64,000 nucleotides of DNA from Meghimatium bilineatum (taxonomy: Eukaryota; Mollusca; Gastropoda; Stylommatophora; Philomycidae): positions 1,741,834 through 1,805,833 of the forward strand of contig CM067298.1 of assembly GCA_034231615.1 (NCBI GenBank), written 5' to 3'. Every line of letters starts with the position of its first letter. The stretch's first letter is position 1. A program made the position numbers and the translations under genes. Positions 25,421 through 39,100 of this stretch are shown piece by piece. Under the pieces are notes generated by a model. That model searched no databases and had not been told where the DNA came from. It worked only from the letters and a program-made list of their open reading frames with translations.

Positions 25421-25790
25421 GAGAACAATGGAACATACGGAACAACTACATCCAGTATGACAATGGAAGGCGAGGCTGCCACTGCTACCCTCAAAACTAT
25501 CCTCAATCACCAGTACAGTCATTGTGTCAGACTACCAGTCCATGCTGCGAGAGAGAGAGCCGATATCGATGAGTGGATGGCATCTTTAGCTACATGCAAC
25601 CTCCATGCCACAACATGGATTTACTGGCCATGCCGATGTTCGCGGCAATGAGAAAGCAGACAGACTTGCATCACAGGCAGCAATAGATATGATGTTAACA
25701 ATGAATACATGGGATGTATTGAAGCTTCTTCATGGGTGCCTGCTGGATGCGAACACTGCAGTTGATGAAACATTCACGTAGTAATAGAAC
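25421..25790 (+). mobile_element. LINE RNase H fragment
   Basis: Continues from the array as VAENNGTYGTTTSSMTMEGE (RNase H strand and helix); with shifts it then reads VSDYQSML and GHADVRGNEKADRLASQAA, the conserved end of RNase H. At least two frameshifts. Same family as 36570-37318 and 47775-48090. Confidence 0.75.
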
Positions 25791-27136
25791 ATGATGCCTG
25801 CAGGGAGGGAACGAGAAAATATGTTTAACCAATGGGCAATAAGAACCATCAGTGTGCGTAACCCTTCAACATCTACTAGGGGCGATTGGTCTGCTTCCCG
25901 AGTGCAATGGTATCAACTCATGACCAATAACCAATGAATGTATCATGTTTGCTGGCATAGGCTATCATAAACCATTACTTAGACCACAGATAAAGACTAG
26001 ACTACGGTCAACGTCAAATAACAAGAATTTTCATCAATTTTTGTTATGTTCAAATAAAAGATGGGTACATTATAATGTGTATTACGATGCATGTTGGAAT
26101 AAGCTTACATGAAAACTGTCCATATATTTCCTGCCAAATACATGAATATTATTTGCTGTCACAAAATACATGAATATTATTTGCTGTCACAAAATACAAT
26201 TATTGATATAGCCATAGCTTATAAATGTCCACCAATAATTAAATTACTGTCCTCATGCGAATCTGAGTCTGAGGGTCACGCTGGTCTTAGGGACTGACCA
26301 TTGGACCAACCATTATGAAACAGTAAACTCTCAGTAGACTACATGCCAATATAATGTTTTCCCTCTTGTGCCAATGTGCATTTGATGCCCCAGCTGTGAA
26401 TAGGTGGCACACGAGGTCTGGTGAAAAGTAACTCTGTGCTGTGTGTGACAATTTCTTGGGAGAGTCAAGAGTCAGGCACACATGTTAGTCCCACACAATT
26501 GGAGAGCCCCTTTGGATGTTGGGAAATGCATAGCTTGCTGCTCCACCCATACCAGTGACCATGGTCAAGAGCTGGGTTCTTATGGATACCTGATAGGACA
26601 GGATGCTTGGCAGGGGAGCTCAAGCCCATGACTCCAACTCTGAATGTTGCAGAAATGTAGAAAAGTCACAAACCAGCTAGAGTTTACCCGCTCTGAGGAT
26701 ACTTTTTCTGAGGATACATCTTCTGAGAATACAAAACATTACAAACTGCTGAAAGTTCGTCTTCTGGGTATGAAATTAAGCTCCAAAGAAACCACTCCCA
26801 TTGCACAAAGGAATTTGAGATCTAGTTGCTCGTAATTCTTGGCGATTGAAAAAGCAACAGCGTTAAATTACTATTAAATAACTCATACCAATATAGAAAG
26901 ATGTTTCCAGTGTAAAAATAAATGGTAATAACTAGAGAATCTTCAAGAGTAAATTATAGAGACATGTCAAATGTACGATTGCTTGCATACATTCATTTTA
27001 CTTTGAACACTGGTTATTGTAATATTCAGTGTAGTTTGGCAGCAAATATTTGAACAATCACTATAGTTGTTGGTGTGTTCCTACTATTCTCTTGTATGTA
27101 ACACTAACTAATTTCTGACTTTGTTTCTGGACACAG
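25791..27136. other. No gene seen
   Basis: AT-rich. A perfect 28-bp direct repeat lies near 26135-26190 (CATGAATATTATTTGCTGTC twice). The last 60 bases form the acceptor region of the first visible Rab11-FIP exon. Confidence 0.4.
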
Positions 27137-27172
27137 TGTATGGCGGACGCGGACTTCCAGTCAAGAAACCAG
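27137..27172 (+). CDS. Rab11-FIP exon, 36-nt microexon (early C2 domain)
   Basis: The acceptor is preceded by a good pyrimidine tract and branch-like CTAAC (…ggacacag|TGTATGG) and the donor is CCAG|gtaatc. Two bases complete a codon from an unseen exon; then YGGRGLPVKKP plus one base that pairs with the next exon to give G. The peptide fits the 'ARGL…K' strand at the start of class I FIP C2 domains, and the phase matches the 33886 exon exactly. A 36-nt exon alone would be weak; the phase and C2 fit carry the call. Confidence 0.7.
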
Positions 27173-30100
27173 GTAATCTGACTACTGCTAGTCTTGTGTG
27201 ACAGATGAAGCGTATCTATCTGACTACTGCTAGTCTTGTGTGACAGATGAAGCATATCTATCAGACTACTGCTAGTCTTGTGTGACAGATGAAGCATATC
27301 TATCAGACTACTGCTAGTCTTGTGTGACAGATGAAGCATATCTATCAGACTACTGCTAGTCTTGTGTGACAGATGAAGCATATCTATCAGACTACTGCTA
27401 GTCTTGTGTGACAGATGAAGCATATCTATCTGACTACTGCTAATCTTGTGTGACAGATGAAGCATATCTATCTGACTACTGCTAGTCTTGTGTGACAGAT
27501 GAAGCATATCTATCAGACTACTGCTAGTCTTGTGTGACAGATGAAGCATATCTATCAGACTACTGCTAGTCTTGTGTGACAGATGAAGCATATCTATCAG
27601 ACTACTGCTAGTCTTGTGTGACAGATGAAGCATATCTATCAGACTACTGCTAGTCTTGTGTGACAGATGAAGCATATCTATCAGACTACTGCTAGTCTTG
27701 TGTGACAGATGAAACATATCTATCAGACTACTGCTAGTCTTGTGTGACAGATGAAGCATATCTATCAGACTACTGCTAGTCTTGTGTGACAGATGAAGCA
27801 TATCTATCAGACTACTGCTAGTCTTGTGTGACAGATGAAGCATATCTATCAGACTACTGCTAATCTTGTGTGATAGATGAAACATATCTATCTGACTACT
27901 GCTAATCTTGTGTGACAGATGAAACATATCTATCAGACTACTGCTAGTCTTGTGTGACAGATGAAGCATATCTATCAGACTACTGCTAGTCTTGTGTGAC
28001 AGATGAAGCATATCTATCAGACTACTGCTAGTCTTGTGTGACAGATGAAGCATATCTATCAGACTACTGCTAGTCTTGTGTGACAGATGAAACATATCTA
28101 TCAGACTACTGCTAGTCTTGTGTGACAGATGAAGCATATCTATCAGACTACTGCTAGTCTTGTGTGACAGATGAAACATATCTATCAGACTACTGCTAGT
28201 CTTGTGTGACAGATGAAGCATATCTATCAGACTACTGCTAGTCTTGTGTGACAGATGAAACATATCTATCTGACTACTGCTAGTCTTGTGTGACAGATGA
28301 AGCATATCTATCAGACTACTGCTAGTCTTGTGTGACAGATGAAGCATATCTATCAGACTACTGCTAGTCTTGTGTGACAGATGAAGCATATCTATCAGAC
28401 TACTGCTAGTCTTGTGTGACAGATGAAACATATCTATCTGACTACTGCTAGTCTTGTGTGACAGAAGAAACATATCTATCTGACTGTTGCTAGTCTTGTG
28501 TGACAGATGAAACATATCTATCTGACTTTTTATAAACAGTGGAAATAAAATCCACATTGACATAGCAGCTGCCACAACATGTACACGGTGGATTTTTAAT
28601 TGTATCTACGTAAGATCAAATCCTGTATCAACCGGTGGTTTGAATCCAAAACCTCAGAGATCTCATGGTTCCGAGACCAGAGTTCTAGCCATTCTGTCAT
28701 ACACTCCATAAAATAATTACTCATTATTTTGTCATTATTAAACATGATAAAAACATCTCCAAAACGATGGTGGATACAGTCAAGTTTTGTGAGTGAGCTT
28801 TGATAATACCTTTCAAAAATGTTATAAAATGTGAATTAAAAGAGCATGTAACAAAAGAATATCGGGATATAGCAGCACAGGTAGACCAAGGAAATAGTGG
28901 ATAGGATACATCCAGATAACCTTGAGCAAACATAGACTCAGCGCAACCAAAGCAACACATCTGGCATTGGAACAGCAACTGAGACCCCTACCCCTACGTT
29001 TAACGGCAAGTGTGGATACAATCATTCACCTCTAGGGAAAGGCAATAGAGGAAACAAGTCAATACATTACAATATATAGATTATACTCTACATACCAGTA
29101 AATATCATAGCTACTGTTATATTCTTTATATTATGTATGTACATCAAACTAAAAACAAAACAAAGGTAAAAATGTGTATATCCAATTTGTGAGATATATT
29201 TGTACATTTGAGTGCTGTGGGATTCTGGGAAGAACTTTGGTACGTAGTGGGTGAGAAATTACTAGAGCACTGACGTAGGCAACAAAATTCCATCCACACT
29301 TGTTGATTTCTCTGTTGACTGAGCCACATGTGTATATGATTGTGTCTTACGATTGTGGTTGCAGCTGGATATGTTCTTGCACTGTCATGACTCAGCCATC
29401 TATATGACTATTTCTTATGATTTGATTACAACTGGATAAAGTCTTGCACTGTAAGCTGATGTCAGTCCATTTCCAGCACTCTCTGCACAGCTTTATCACC
29501 CCATTAGTCAAGGGCTCTTCAACACTGCCTGCCCAGTTGTTTGTTTGTTTTGCGTTCACTCCATTGTAACCAGCACGGATATCCCTGCGATTTCCGCCGG
29601 GAGCGTGATTACGTTGTGCCACTGTTATGCGCCATGTAGGCCTAGCACATCCGATTTCGGCATGCTTTGAAAATTCGGGTGTGCTACCCTAGCATATGAC
29701 AGCCTCAATATCTGTCTCCAGGCATGTGTGTATGTGGTGACTCTTCGCCCAAACGTTTTTTGCTCACGTCTGTCTTAGCCGAGGTGTCATTCACCGACAT
29801 CGTAAACCGCTTGTCCAAGTTTGAGTCTCACACCACGCGTTTGAGAGCAAGGCGCTCTCGAGCTGAGCGACCGTGTCCCAATAGCGCCTGAGCCCATCAG
29901 ATACTAAACCCTTTTCTCTGCAGGTGTATTTCCGGTATAGAAAAATCTGACAGTAGAGTTGGGTCAGGACTGCCATCTTTGTCCCTTTTTTGCCTGGGCC
30001 TATCAGTTACGTTACCCTTTCTCTTTGCGAGCATGTTTCTGGTATAGGAAGACACGACATTAGAATTAGGCCAGGTCTTTTTGTTTTGCTAGACGCCTAT

Positions 30101-33100
30101 TATTGGGTATTGGTCTCTGCCTGTAAGGAAATAAAGTAACTATAAGCTCGTCACGAGCTAACAGAGTTTGTAGTTCCAATTTCCGTAATCGTTTCTACTT
30201 TCTATTTTCAGTTGGCGCTGCCATAACGCTGTTCTGCCCTTTCATTTTTTCCATTGTTCTCAGTATGAAATCTATCTGTCTTTCACCATGCATCCACCTT
30301 TTCTTGCCTTTTTTCATTGTCCTCCAATGTTTGGACTGGACTAACTAGCTTCACTGTATGTCGACAGTGTCGTTGTATGTGGTGTTGCTGGTGGTGTCAG
30401 AGATATTGTCTGTCTCTTGTGCAGTCAAATCTCTTTCCATCTGCTACCTCCACATTCTGGAACACGATCCCCAAATGATTTGGCCAGAATCAGCTCAAGC
30501 TGCTGTATTTCTGTTTCCAGGATGCACCGCGAGGAGGTTCATTTGGGATCTTGGTTATCTGCTAACCCTGGGTCCGCCAAGAGCAATGTGTTCCCTTTGC
30601 ACCCCATGCCTGCCCAGATCCCATTAGTCAAGGACTCTCCAACACTGTCTGCCAAGTTATATCACCCCATTTTAGTCAAGGACTCTCCAACACTGCCTGC
30701 CCACTTATATCACTCCATTTTAGTCAAGGACTCTCCAACACTGCCTGCTAGTTATATCACCCCATTAGTCAAGGACTCTCCACCACTGCCTGCCCAGTTA
30801 TATCACCCCATTAGTCAAGGACTCTCCACCACTGCCTGCCCAGTTATATCACCCCATTTTAGTCAAGGACTCTCCAACACTGCCTGCCCAGTTATATCAT
30901 CCATTTTAGTCAAGGACTCTCCAACACTGCCTGCCCAGTTATATCACCCCATTAGTCAAGGACTCTCTAACGCTGCCTGCCCAGTTATATCATCCCATTT
31001 TAGTCAAGGACTCTCCAACACTGCCTGCCCAGTTATATCACCCCATTAGTCAAGGACTCTCTAACGCTGCCTGCCCAGTTATATCATCCCATTTTAGTCA
31101 AGGACTCTCCAACACTGCCTGCCCAGTTTATATCATCCCATTTTAGTCAAGGACTCTTCAACACTGCCTGCCCAGTTATATCACCCCATTTTAGTCAAGG
31201 ACTCTTCAACACTGCCTGCCCAGTTATATCACCCCATTTTAGTCAAGGACTCTACAACATGCCTGCCCAGTTATATCACCCCATTAGTCAAGGACTCTCC
31301 AACACTGCCTGCCCAGTTATATCATCCCATTAGTCAAGGACTCTCTAACGCTGCCTGCCCAGTTATATCATCGCATTTTAGTCAAGGACTCTCCAACACT
31401 GCCTGCCCAGTTATATCACCCCATTAGTCAAGGACTCTCTAACGCTGCCTGCCCAGTTATATCATCCCATTTTAGTCAAGGACTCTCCAACACTGCCTGC
31501 CCAGTTTATATCATCCCATTTTAGTCAAGGACTCTTCAACACTGCCTGCCCAGTTATATCACCCCATTTTAGTCAAGGACTCTACAACACTGCCTGCCCA
31601 GTTATATCACCCCATTAGTCAAGGACTCTCCAACACTGCCTGCCCAGTTATATCATCCCATTAGTCAATGATTCTTTATATTTATCTACCTGCACAGGTT
31701 CACTGCCTTTTCCTATTTTTTACAATTCACAAATTCTCTTAACTGATGATGCAGCACTAGTGGCACACAGTGCGTCCACCTTGAAATCCCAAATTGACAA
31801 CATGGCAATGGCCTGCAAGCTGCTCTCTATGACAATAAGCATTACTAAAACTGTGGCAATGTGTCAGGGATATACAGTACCAACAAACATCACTTTGAAC
31901 AACACCCATATAAAGCGGAGCCGACAACTTTTGCTACCTAAGATCCACAATTACATCTACCCTTTCCCTGGAAAATGAAATAAAATGCAGGTATAGAAAA
32001 AGTGGCTACCATTTTTGACAGACTGTCAGAGAGAGTTTGGAAAAACATAAGCTAAAATTGAAAACAAAGATACAGATCTATCAAACATGCGTGCTGAGTA
32101 CACTATACTACAGATCTATCAAACATGCATGCTGAGTACACTATACTACAGATCTATCAAACATGCATGCTGAGTACACTATACTACAGATCTATCAAAC
32201 ATGCATGCTGAGTACACTATACTACAGATCTATCAAACATGCATGCTGAGTACACTATACTACAGATCTATCAAACATGCGTCCTGAGTACACTATACTA
32301 CAGATCTATCAAACATGCATGCTGAGTACACTATACTACAGATCTATCAAACATGCGTGCTGAGTACACTATACTACAGATCTATCAAACATGCGTGCTG
32401 AGTACACTATACTACAGATCTATCAAACATGCATGCTGAGTACACTATACTACAGATCTATCAAACATGCGTGCTGAGTACACTATACTACAGATCTATC
32501 AAACATGCGTGCTGAGTACACTATACTACAGATCTATCAAACATGCGTGCTGAGTACACTATACTACAGATCTATCAAACATGCGTGCTGAGTACACTAT
32601 TCTATGGATCTGAAACAAGGACTACCTACACCAAACATGAGAGGAGACTTAACATCTTTCATCTAAGATGTTTCCACAAGATCTTAAACATCAAATGGCG
32701 TGACCAAATCACCAACATGGAAGTGTTTGCTGCAATCAGCTACCATCTGTCATGGAAACACACAATATAAATAGATTGTGTTGGCTGGGTCACGTCCGCA
32801 GAATGCCAAACTGTTTCATCCCAAAGCAAGTACTATTCGTGGAATTTGCTGAAGGCCATCAAACCAGCGGTAGACTAATACTGAGGTATAAAGACATCTG
32901 TAAATCCTCAATGAAAGGCTTCCACATAAAATAATAAATACTGGGAAAACACGGTCGAAACTCTGGATATCTGGAGGCAGAACCTGCGTACGGGAGCAGC
33001 ATTGTTCAGAAATAATAGTTTACAGATATAGAAGAGAAAAAAAAAGAAAGGCACAAATAAAAATCTTCCATTGCTGTGATATGATCGCTTGAAAAGTCAC

Positions 33101-36100
33101 CATTTCTGAGAAAATATTCAAGTGATTGCTTCTTATTGCTAAATGACTGCCTGCAAGACGCAGGTAACCATATAGATACAATTCACATTACTTTGGACAA
33201 TGCATCCTCTGCTTCCACATTCCATGACCATCCACATTTAATTTGTGCAAAGGGTGGTGATCATTGTTGATGATATTAAGACAGTGTTTCCCAACAGGGG
33301 GCCCACGCCCCACTGGGGGGTAATTTGATTGTTTAGGGAGACAATTTGGGGCAGGGGGAATAATACAGTCTTTGAATATTACAGAATATGTATATGTTAC
33401 GTTGGGGGGCATCAGAATTTGAGAAAGACTTAAGTGGGGCATGGTTAAAGAAAAAGATTGGGAAACACTGTATGAAAGCATTACCTACCTGTGCACATGA
33501 TGTTGTACCCATAATGCTTGGTAGATCTAGAATCTCATGGTAGAGATAGAAGCATCTTTATTTGGCATATCCCAGCACTGCCCTCATAGCCTCATTCTGG
33601 ATTCTCCCCTAGCAATCCACTTATGTCTGTGGTAGTGTCAGAAAATTGAGGCCATAGTCAATAATAGAGAATACTTAATGAAAGCACCTACGGTAGATCC
33701 CCTGCATATTCAGGACAGTAAGACCATTGATAATATTCTAGATAATGGATACTTAGATCTCCTGTATGTTCGAGACTGTATATCCATTCAGTACCTTGGA
33801 TGATGGATACTCCTATAGTGTTAGCACATGTAAACCACCGTATGTCACAGCTATGTTGTAGAGTTCATATCATTGACATCTACAGGCAGGCACAAGTTCT
33901 CGGTTGTATTTGGAGCAGGCAATAAGAAGTACCGTACTAGTGTTGTCAAAGAGCCTGCTGGGAACCCTGATTGGAATGAGGAAAGCATCATGTGAGTAGA
34001 ATGTTAAAAATTGAGGCTGTTATCTCAGTAAATGTTTGAGATTGAGGCTGTTATGTCAGTAGATGTTTTGAGATTGAGGCTGTTATGTGAGTACATGTGT
34101 GATGTGTATGTCTATATGTTTGAGATTGAGGCTGTTATGTGAGTACATGTGTGATGTGTATGTCTATATGTTTGAGATTGAGGCTGTTATGTGAGTACAT
34201 GTGTGATGTGTATGTCTATATGTTTGAGATTGAGGCTGTTATGTGAGTACATGTGTGATGTGTATGTCTATATGTTTGAGATTGAGGCTGTTATGTGAGT
34301 ACATGTGTGATGTGTATGTCTATATGTTTGAGGTTGAGGCTGTTATGTGTATAGATGTTTGAGATTGCAACAATGATCATGCTTTCTTATGATCTCCAGA
34401 CGAGTGTCTGCTGTCAGTGACCATGCTTTCTTCACTGTCATGGAGAAGGAGGATGTGCTAGGCCAGCTCATAATACCAGTTGCTTCATTACAGACTGTGA
34501 AAGGAGTAATCAGGAAGTCCCCACTCAAGGCTCACAAGAAATGTTTAGATCCTCAAGGAGATCTCATCTATCAGTGTTATATATCTAAACAGAGGCTAAG
34601 CATGTCATCAAACACTGACTCCAACACATTGACAACAGCACAGCTAACGGGATTTCAACGTCTGAGACACAGTTTAAACCCCTCGCACATTTTTTTAGCC
34701 AAGAAAGATGATAACGAGGACAAGAAAATATCCAACTCTCTGGTCAGTTTTAACAAAAAGCTGTCCAAGTCTCTACATGATATTTTCAGTATAGGTAAAC
34801 TTGAGGACAGCAAGAATGACCAACAAGAGAGCTGGCAGCAACAAACAAACAAAGGTAAAAGATTTAGTCTCAGGTTTCCTAGTCTCAGTTCTGGTTTGGA
34901 TGAAACAGGCAAGCAAGTGCCTGTTGTTACACACATTGTCCCTAATATGGCATCCATCAATGGTGGAACTCGCTTGGCTTTGGAAGGTAATAACCTCGGT
35001 GTTGGCAAATCAGATATCATGGAGCTGACTTTGTGTGGCTCAGATCTTCTAGACAGCATTGAGTTTGAGTCGGAGAGCAGAATTTACGTCACAACGCAAC
35101 CCACGGCGGCTGGTAAGGGAGACCTTTCAATTGAAACAATATCAGGTGGTCAGAATATCATCAAAAATATTTTCACATTTGTTGACCGAGCATCCACATT
35201 AAATGGTGTCACAGACACTGCACGAAACCGCAAAAACTCCAGTATTATAGAGAATCTAGCTACAAATGTGACTATCAGCGTCACAGACACTGGACGAAAC
35301 CGCAAAAACTCCAGTATTATAGATGATCTAGCTACAAATGTGACTGTACTAGAAAATGATTCCAGTGGCACTGAGCGAGAAGATAATATCAATCCACTCA
35401 TAAGTATGGAGAAATCATCTTCATTTAAGAAGGTATGAAACTGTAGTCTGAAGATTTCTTCTTTAGTAGAATGTATTTGCTTTTTATATTGTAAATATTG
35501 GCAGTAGTTAAGAGTTATGGCTACAGGTTAACATTAGCACATACCAGACAAGTCCACAAGGTGCTCTGATCACCATCTCAATAAATCCATCAGAGTGTAC
35601 CATGAAACAGTTTCAGTTCAATGCAGATTTATCAGTCTCTTCATGATCTATTATGTTTCACTTTACGGGCTGTTTCGATGTTTACACCAATCTCAACATA
35701 TATTATGTTTAATTTTACGGGCTGTTCCGATGTTTACACCAATCTCCTGCAATTTTTAATACAACCATGATTCACACTTTTACAAAATTTTCTGAACAGA
35801 CAAGGTTCCTGAACACATTAAATATGTCAGGTAGATCCATTGATGTACCTATTGACACTATGGCCATGCTCGCTAGTGTATCATCTTGCTCATTACCCTC
35901 GTCACCAGAATGTCCTGGCACAAATATAAATGTAATTTTTTAAATTATGGATTATGACAATAACTGCACCTATTTGCCATTAGTTATATGTTACCAGATT
36001 GTGTCAATAACTGCACCCATTTCCCATTAGTTATACATTACCAGATTGTGTCAATAACTGCACCCATTTGCCATTAGTTATATATTACCAGATTGTGTCA

Positions 36101-39100
36101 ATAACTGCACCCATTTCCCATTAGTTATATATTACCAGATTGTGTCAATAACTGCACCCATTTCCCATTAGTTATATATTACCAGATTGTGTCAATAACT
36201 GCACCCATTTCCCATTAGTTATATATTACCAGATTGTGTCAATAACTGCACCCATTTCCCATTAGTTATATATTACCAGATTGTGTCAATAACTGCACCC
36301 ATGTGCCATTAGTTATATATTACCAGATTATATAGTGATTATATTATCATCTAGGAGGGACTGTAGTTTACTGGTTAGTCCATCTTGTGTGTACTGTAAA
36401 ACTGTACCTATTTGTATATCTATTGGTCATATAGACAAATTTGAAAACCTTTGTTTCAGAATATCATAATAGAAGTAATTAACCACAATTTGAAACATCA
36501 CTATCAGATTAACGTACATAAATCTTTGGTTTTGTCAATATTTCTTTATGGCTAACATCAACACAATATTTGGTTAAACAATGGATTCAACACAAAACTC
36601 ATACAGACTATATGCTTTCAGCCAAGTTGTCTCAGTGTCTAAAGTTTTCTATTATCAATGTGTATACATTGAGAATTGCTCAATTGCAAACTCCCAGCAA
36701 TTGCAGAGTTCTAACATACGTTGATCATATCCTACTATACAACATGGGCAGGAACAGAAGAGATATCGCTGACAGTGTACAAAATGGACTAGATCAATGT
36801 TGGAGTTACAGCAACACTTGATTGGTTGATAACTGATACATCAACACACTCTGTAATACTCTCAGACTCTCAAAGCATGTTGCGCAAGATAGAAAAGTTC
36901 ACGCTAAGAAAAGAATGGTGGGACTTATTGAACAACTCAGTTGTCCAGAGCATTACATGGATATTCTGCCCTGGTCATGATGGGGTCAGAGGAAATGAGA
37001 GAGCTGACTTATTGGCAGGCAGTGCGGCGATAGACGGCACATTGCTGAGAAGAGATAAATCAGATTTAATAAAGGCAGTAATAAAGTCATTTCAAGATGC
37101 AGATGATGTCAATGAGGTTGAGAACGTACACATACAGAGAATGTTAGAAATGGGAGTATTCAGAGGTGAGGGGAGGAAAAGTACATTTTTTGGAAAGTCC
37201 CGAAGATCACACAATCAACACCTGACCGGAACTATGAGTCCACATACACTGGGATGGCTGCTGGAGCGGAGGGTGGAGCACTTATGGGAATGTCCCGCGT
37301 ACTGTGAAGCCAATTTCTAATCAAGAATTCTATTATCAAGTATTTTGTTCTATCATGCTGTTAGTACATGAAGAGTTATCTTCATCCTCAGGGTAGGTTG
37401 CTGCCATGGGACATAAGAGAGAGATGTTGCTATGATTTAGTTTTTGAGTAAATGTTTATTTTATGTATATCTTTGTAAAAACATGAACTGAAATGTTGTT
37501 TTGAATGTTGTCTTGTTGTGAGAACATATTATCTAGTCATGTTGAGTGATACGATGGTTGCCGGCTCACCTCTCGGCCTGGTATCTCAGACTTCAGTACC
37601 TTTGCCTGCTTGAGCAGGATTTTACTCCTGCTGGATGTCAGGGATTGCCTAATCAATCCTATTTTCCAGTCTCTGTTGGCTGGACTAAACCCCCTCCACT
37701 TCAAGGAGTTGGCTTCAATGGGGCTGTCTTGATCTTCCCTTATCTCTCTTGCTCTTTAACTTTCCTGTTGTTACAGTGTGTTTCATCTTCTCTCTTCTCA
37801 TGTTCTGTACAAAAAATATGGACTGTTTCTTTCTGATGTGTCAGCAGGTCTCATTTTGTTTGTTCTTTCTTTGTCTTCTTTAGCGTTCTTTCTCAAACCC
37901 AAGCTGGTTCTCTCTTGTAGCAGGACAATAGTCTTACTAGGATTTCCAGCAAGATGTAGTCCAGAGAATGGAAATGCATTGTGTCGCTGTTTTATTTGCT
38001 ACAATGGCTTGATACATCCGTCTTTTAATGTTTCAAGATATTTTCATTACACTTTTTATCTGTCTTGTCCATGGTGTTCTTAACATTCTTCTATAAAACC
38101 ATATCTCTGCTGCTTCAATATAATGTTTCATTTTCTGCTGATAGTCCAAGATTCACTTCCATACATCCGAGTTGGTTCTATATAACTTTTTATCCTGAGT
38201 AGTGGGGGTAGAGCTACCATTCTGCCAATAGGATATGTAAGGCAACTTCTTTCTTCAAGGAAGCCTGCGGGACACCTCAAGGACAGAGGTGGAGTACATG
38301 CTTAGATTAAGGGTTATGAGAAGTCGCAGCAGGAAATTGATAAATTGAAGTGTAAGTAGTTGAAAAGCTGTTTCATAGCTGACCAGAACTCTGTGTGCTA
38401 GACAGAGGGTAGCATTATAGACATAACAGCTAGAGCAACCTGCTTAGTATGGACACTGTCCTCACAGAAAGAAACTGCAACCTACTGTGAATATTAATGT
38501 GCACACACAATAGTTCTGTTATCATAACCAAAGTCAAAGGGGAGTACAAGAACTGCCTCGTTCGATAGGGAGCAACATGTGCTACAGGTGGAGCCAGACA
38601 GTCATCTTGCTAATGTAGACAACACAAAAATAAACTTACAGTTATTGGAACATGGAATGTAAGAGCACCCATGCATTGGAACATGGAATGTAAGAGCACC
38701 CATGCATTGGAACATGGAATGTAAGAGCACCCATGCAATGGAACATGGAATGTAAGAGCACCCATGCATTGGAACATGGAATGTAAGAGCACCCATGCAT
38801 TGGAACATGGAATGTAAGAGCACCCATGCATTGGAACATGGAATGTAAGAGCACCCATGCAAGTTGGCAAATTGGAAAACATGAAGAGTGAAATGAAGAG
38901 AATGAATGTCAACATCTCTGGATTATGTGAAACAAGACAGACGGGTGCAGGTGAAATATACTCGGACGAATATAGAATAATTTACTCATGAGAACAAAAA
39001 CATGAGAACGGTGTATGTATAATCATGGATAAAGAAAGAGAAAAAACAGTGAAAGGATACATGACAATATCAGATGAGGATTTTGCTAGTTAGACTAAAT

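Noticed and set aside
27061-28575. 504-codon minus-strand frame (SSLIDMLHLSHKT repeats)
   Set aside because: It is the intronic 42-bp array, opposite to the Rab11-FIP gene.
35150-35401. Minus-strand open frame opposite the TIG exon
   Set aside because: Shadow of the real plus-strand exon.
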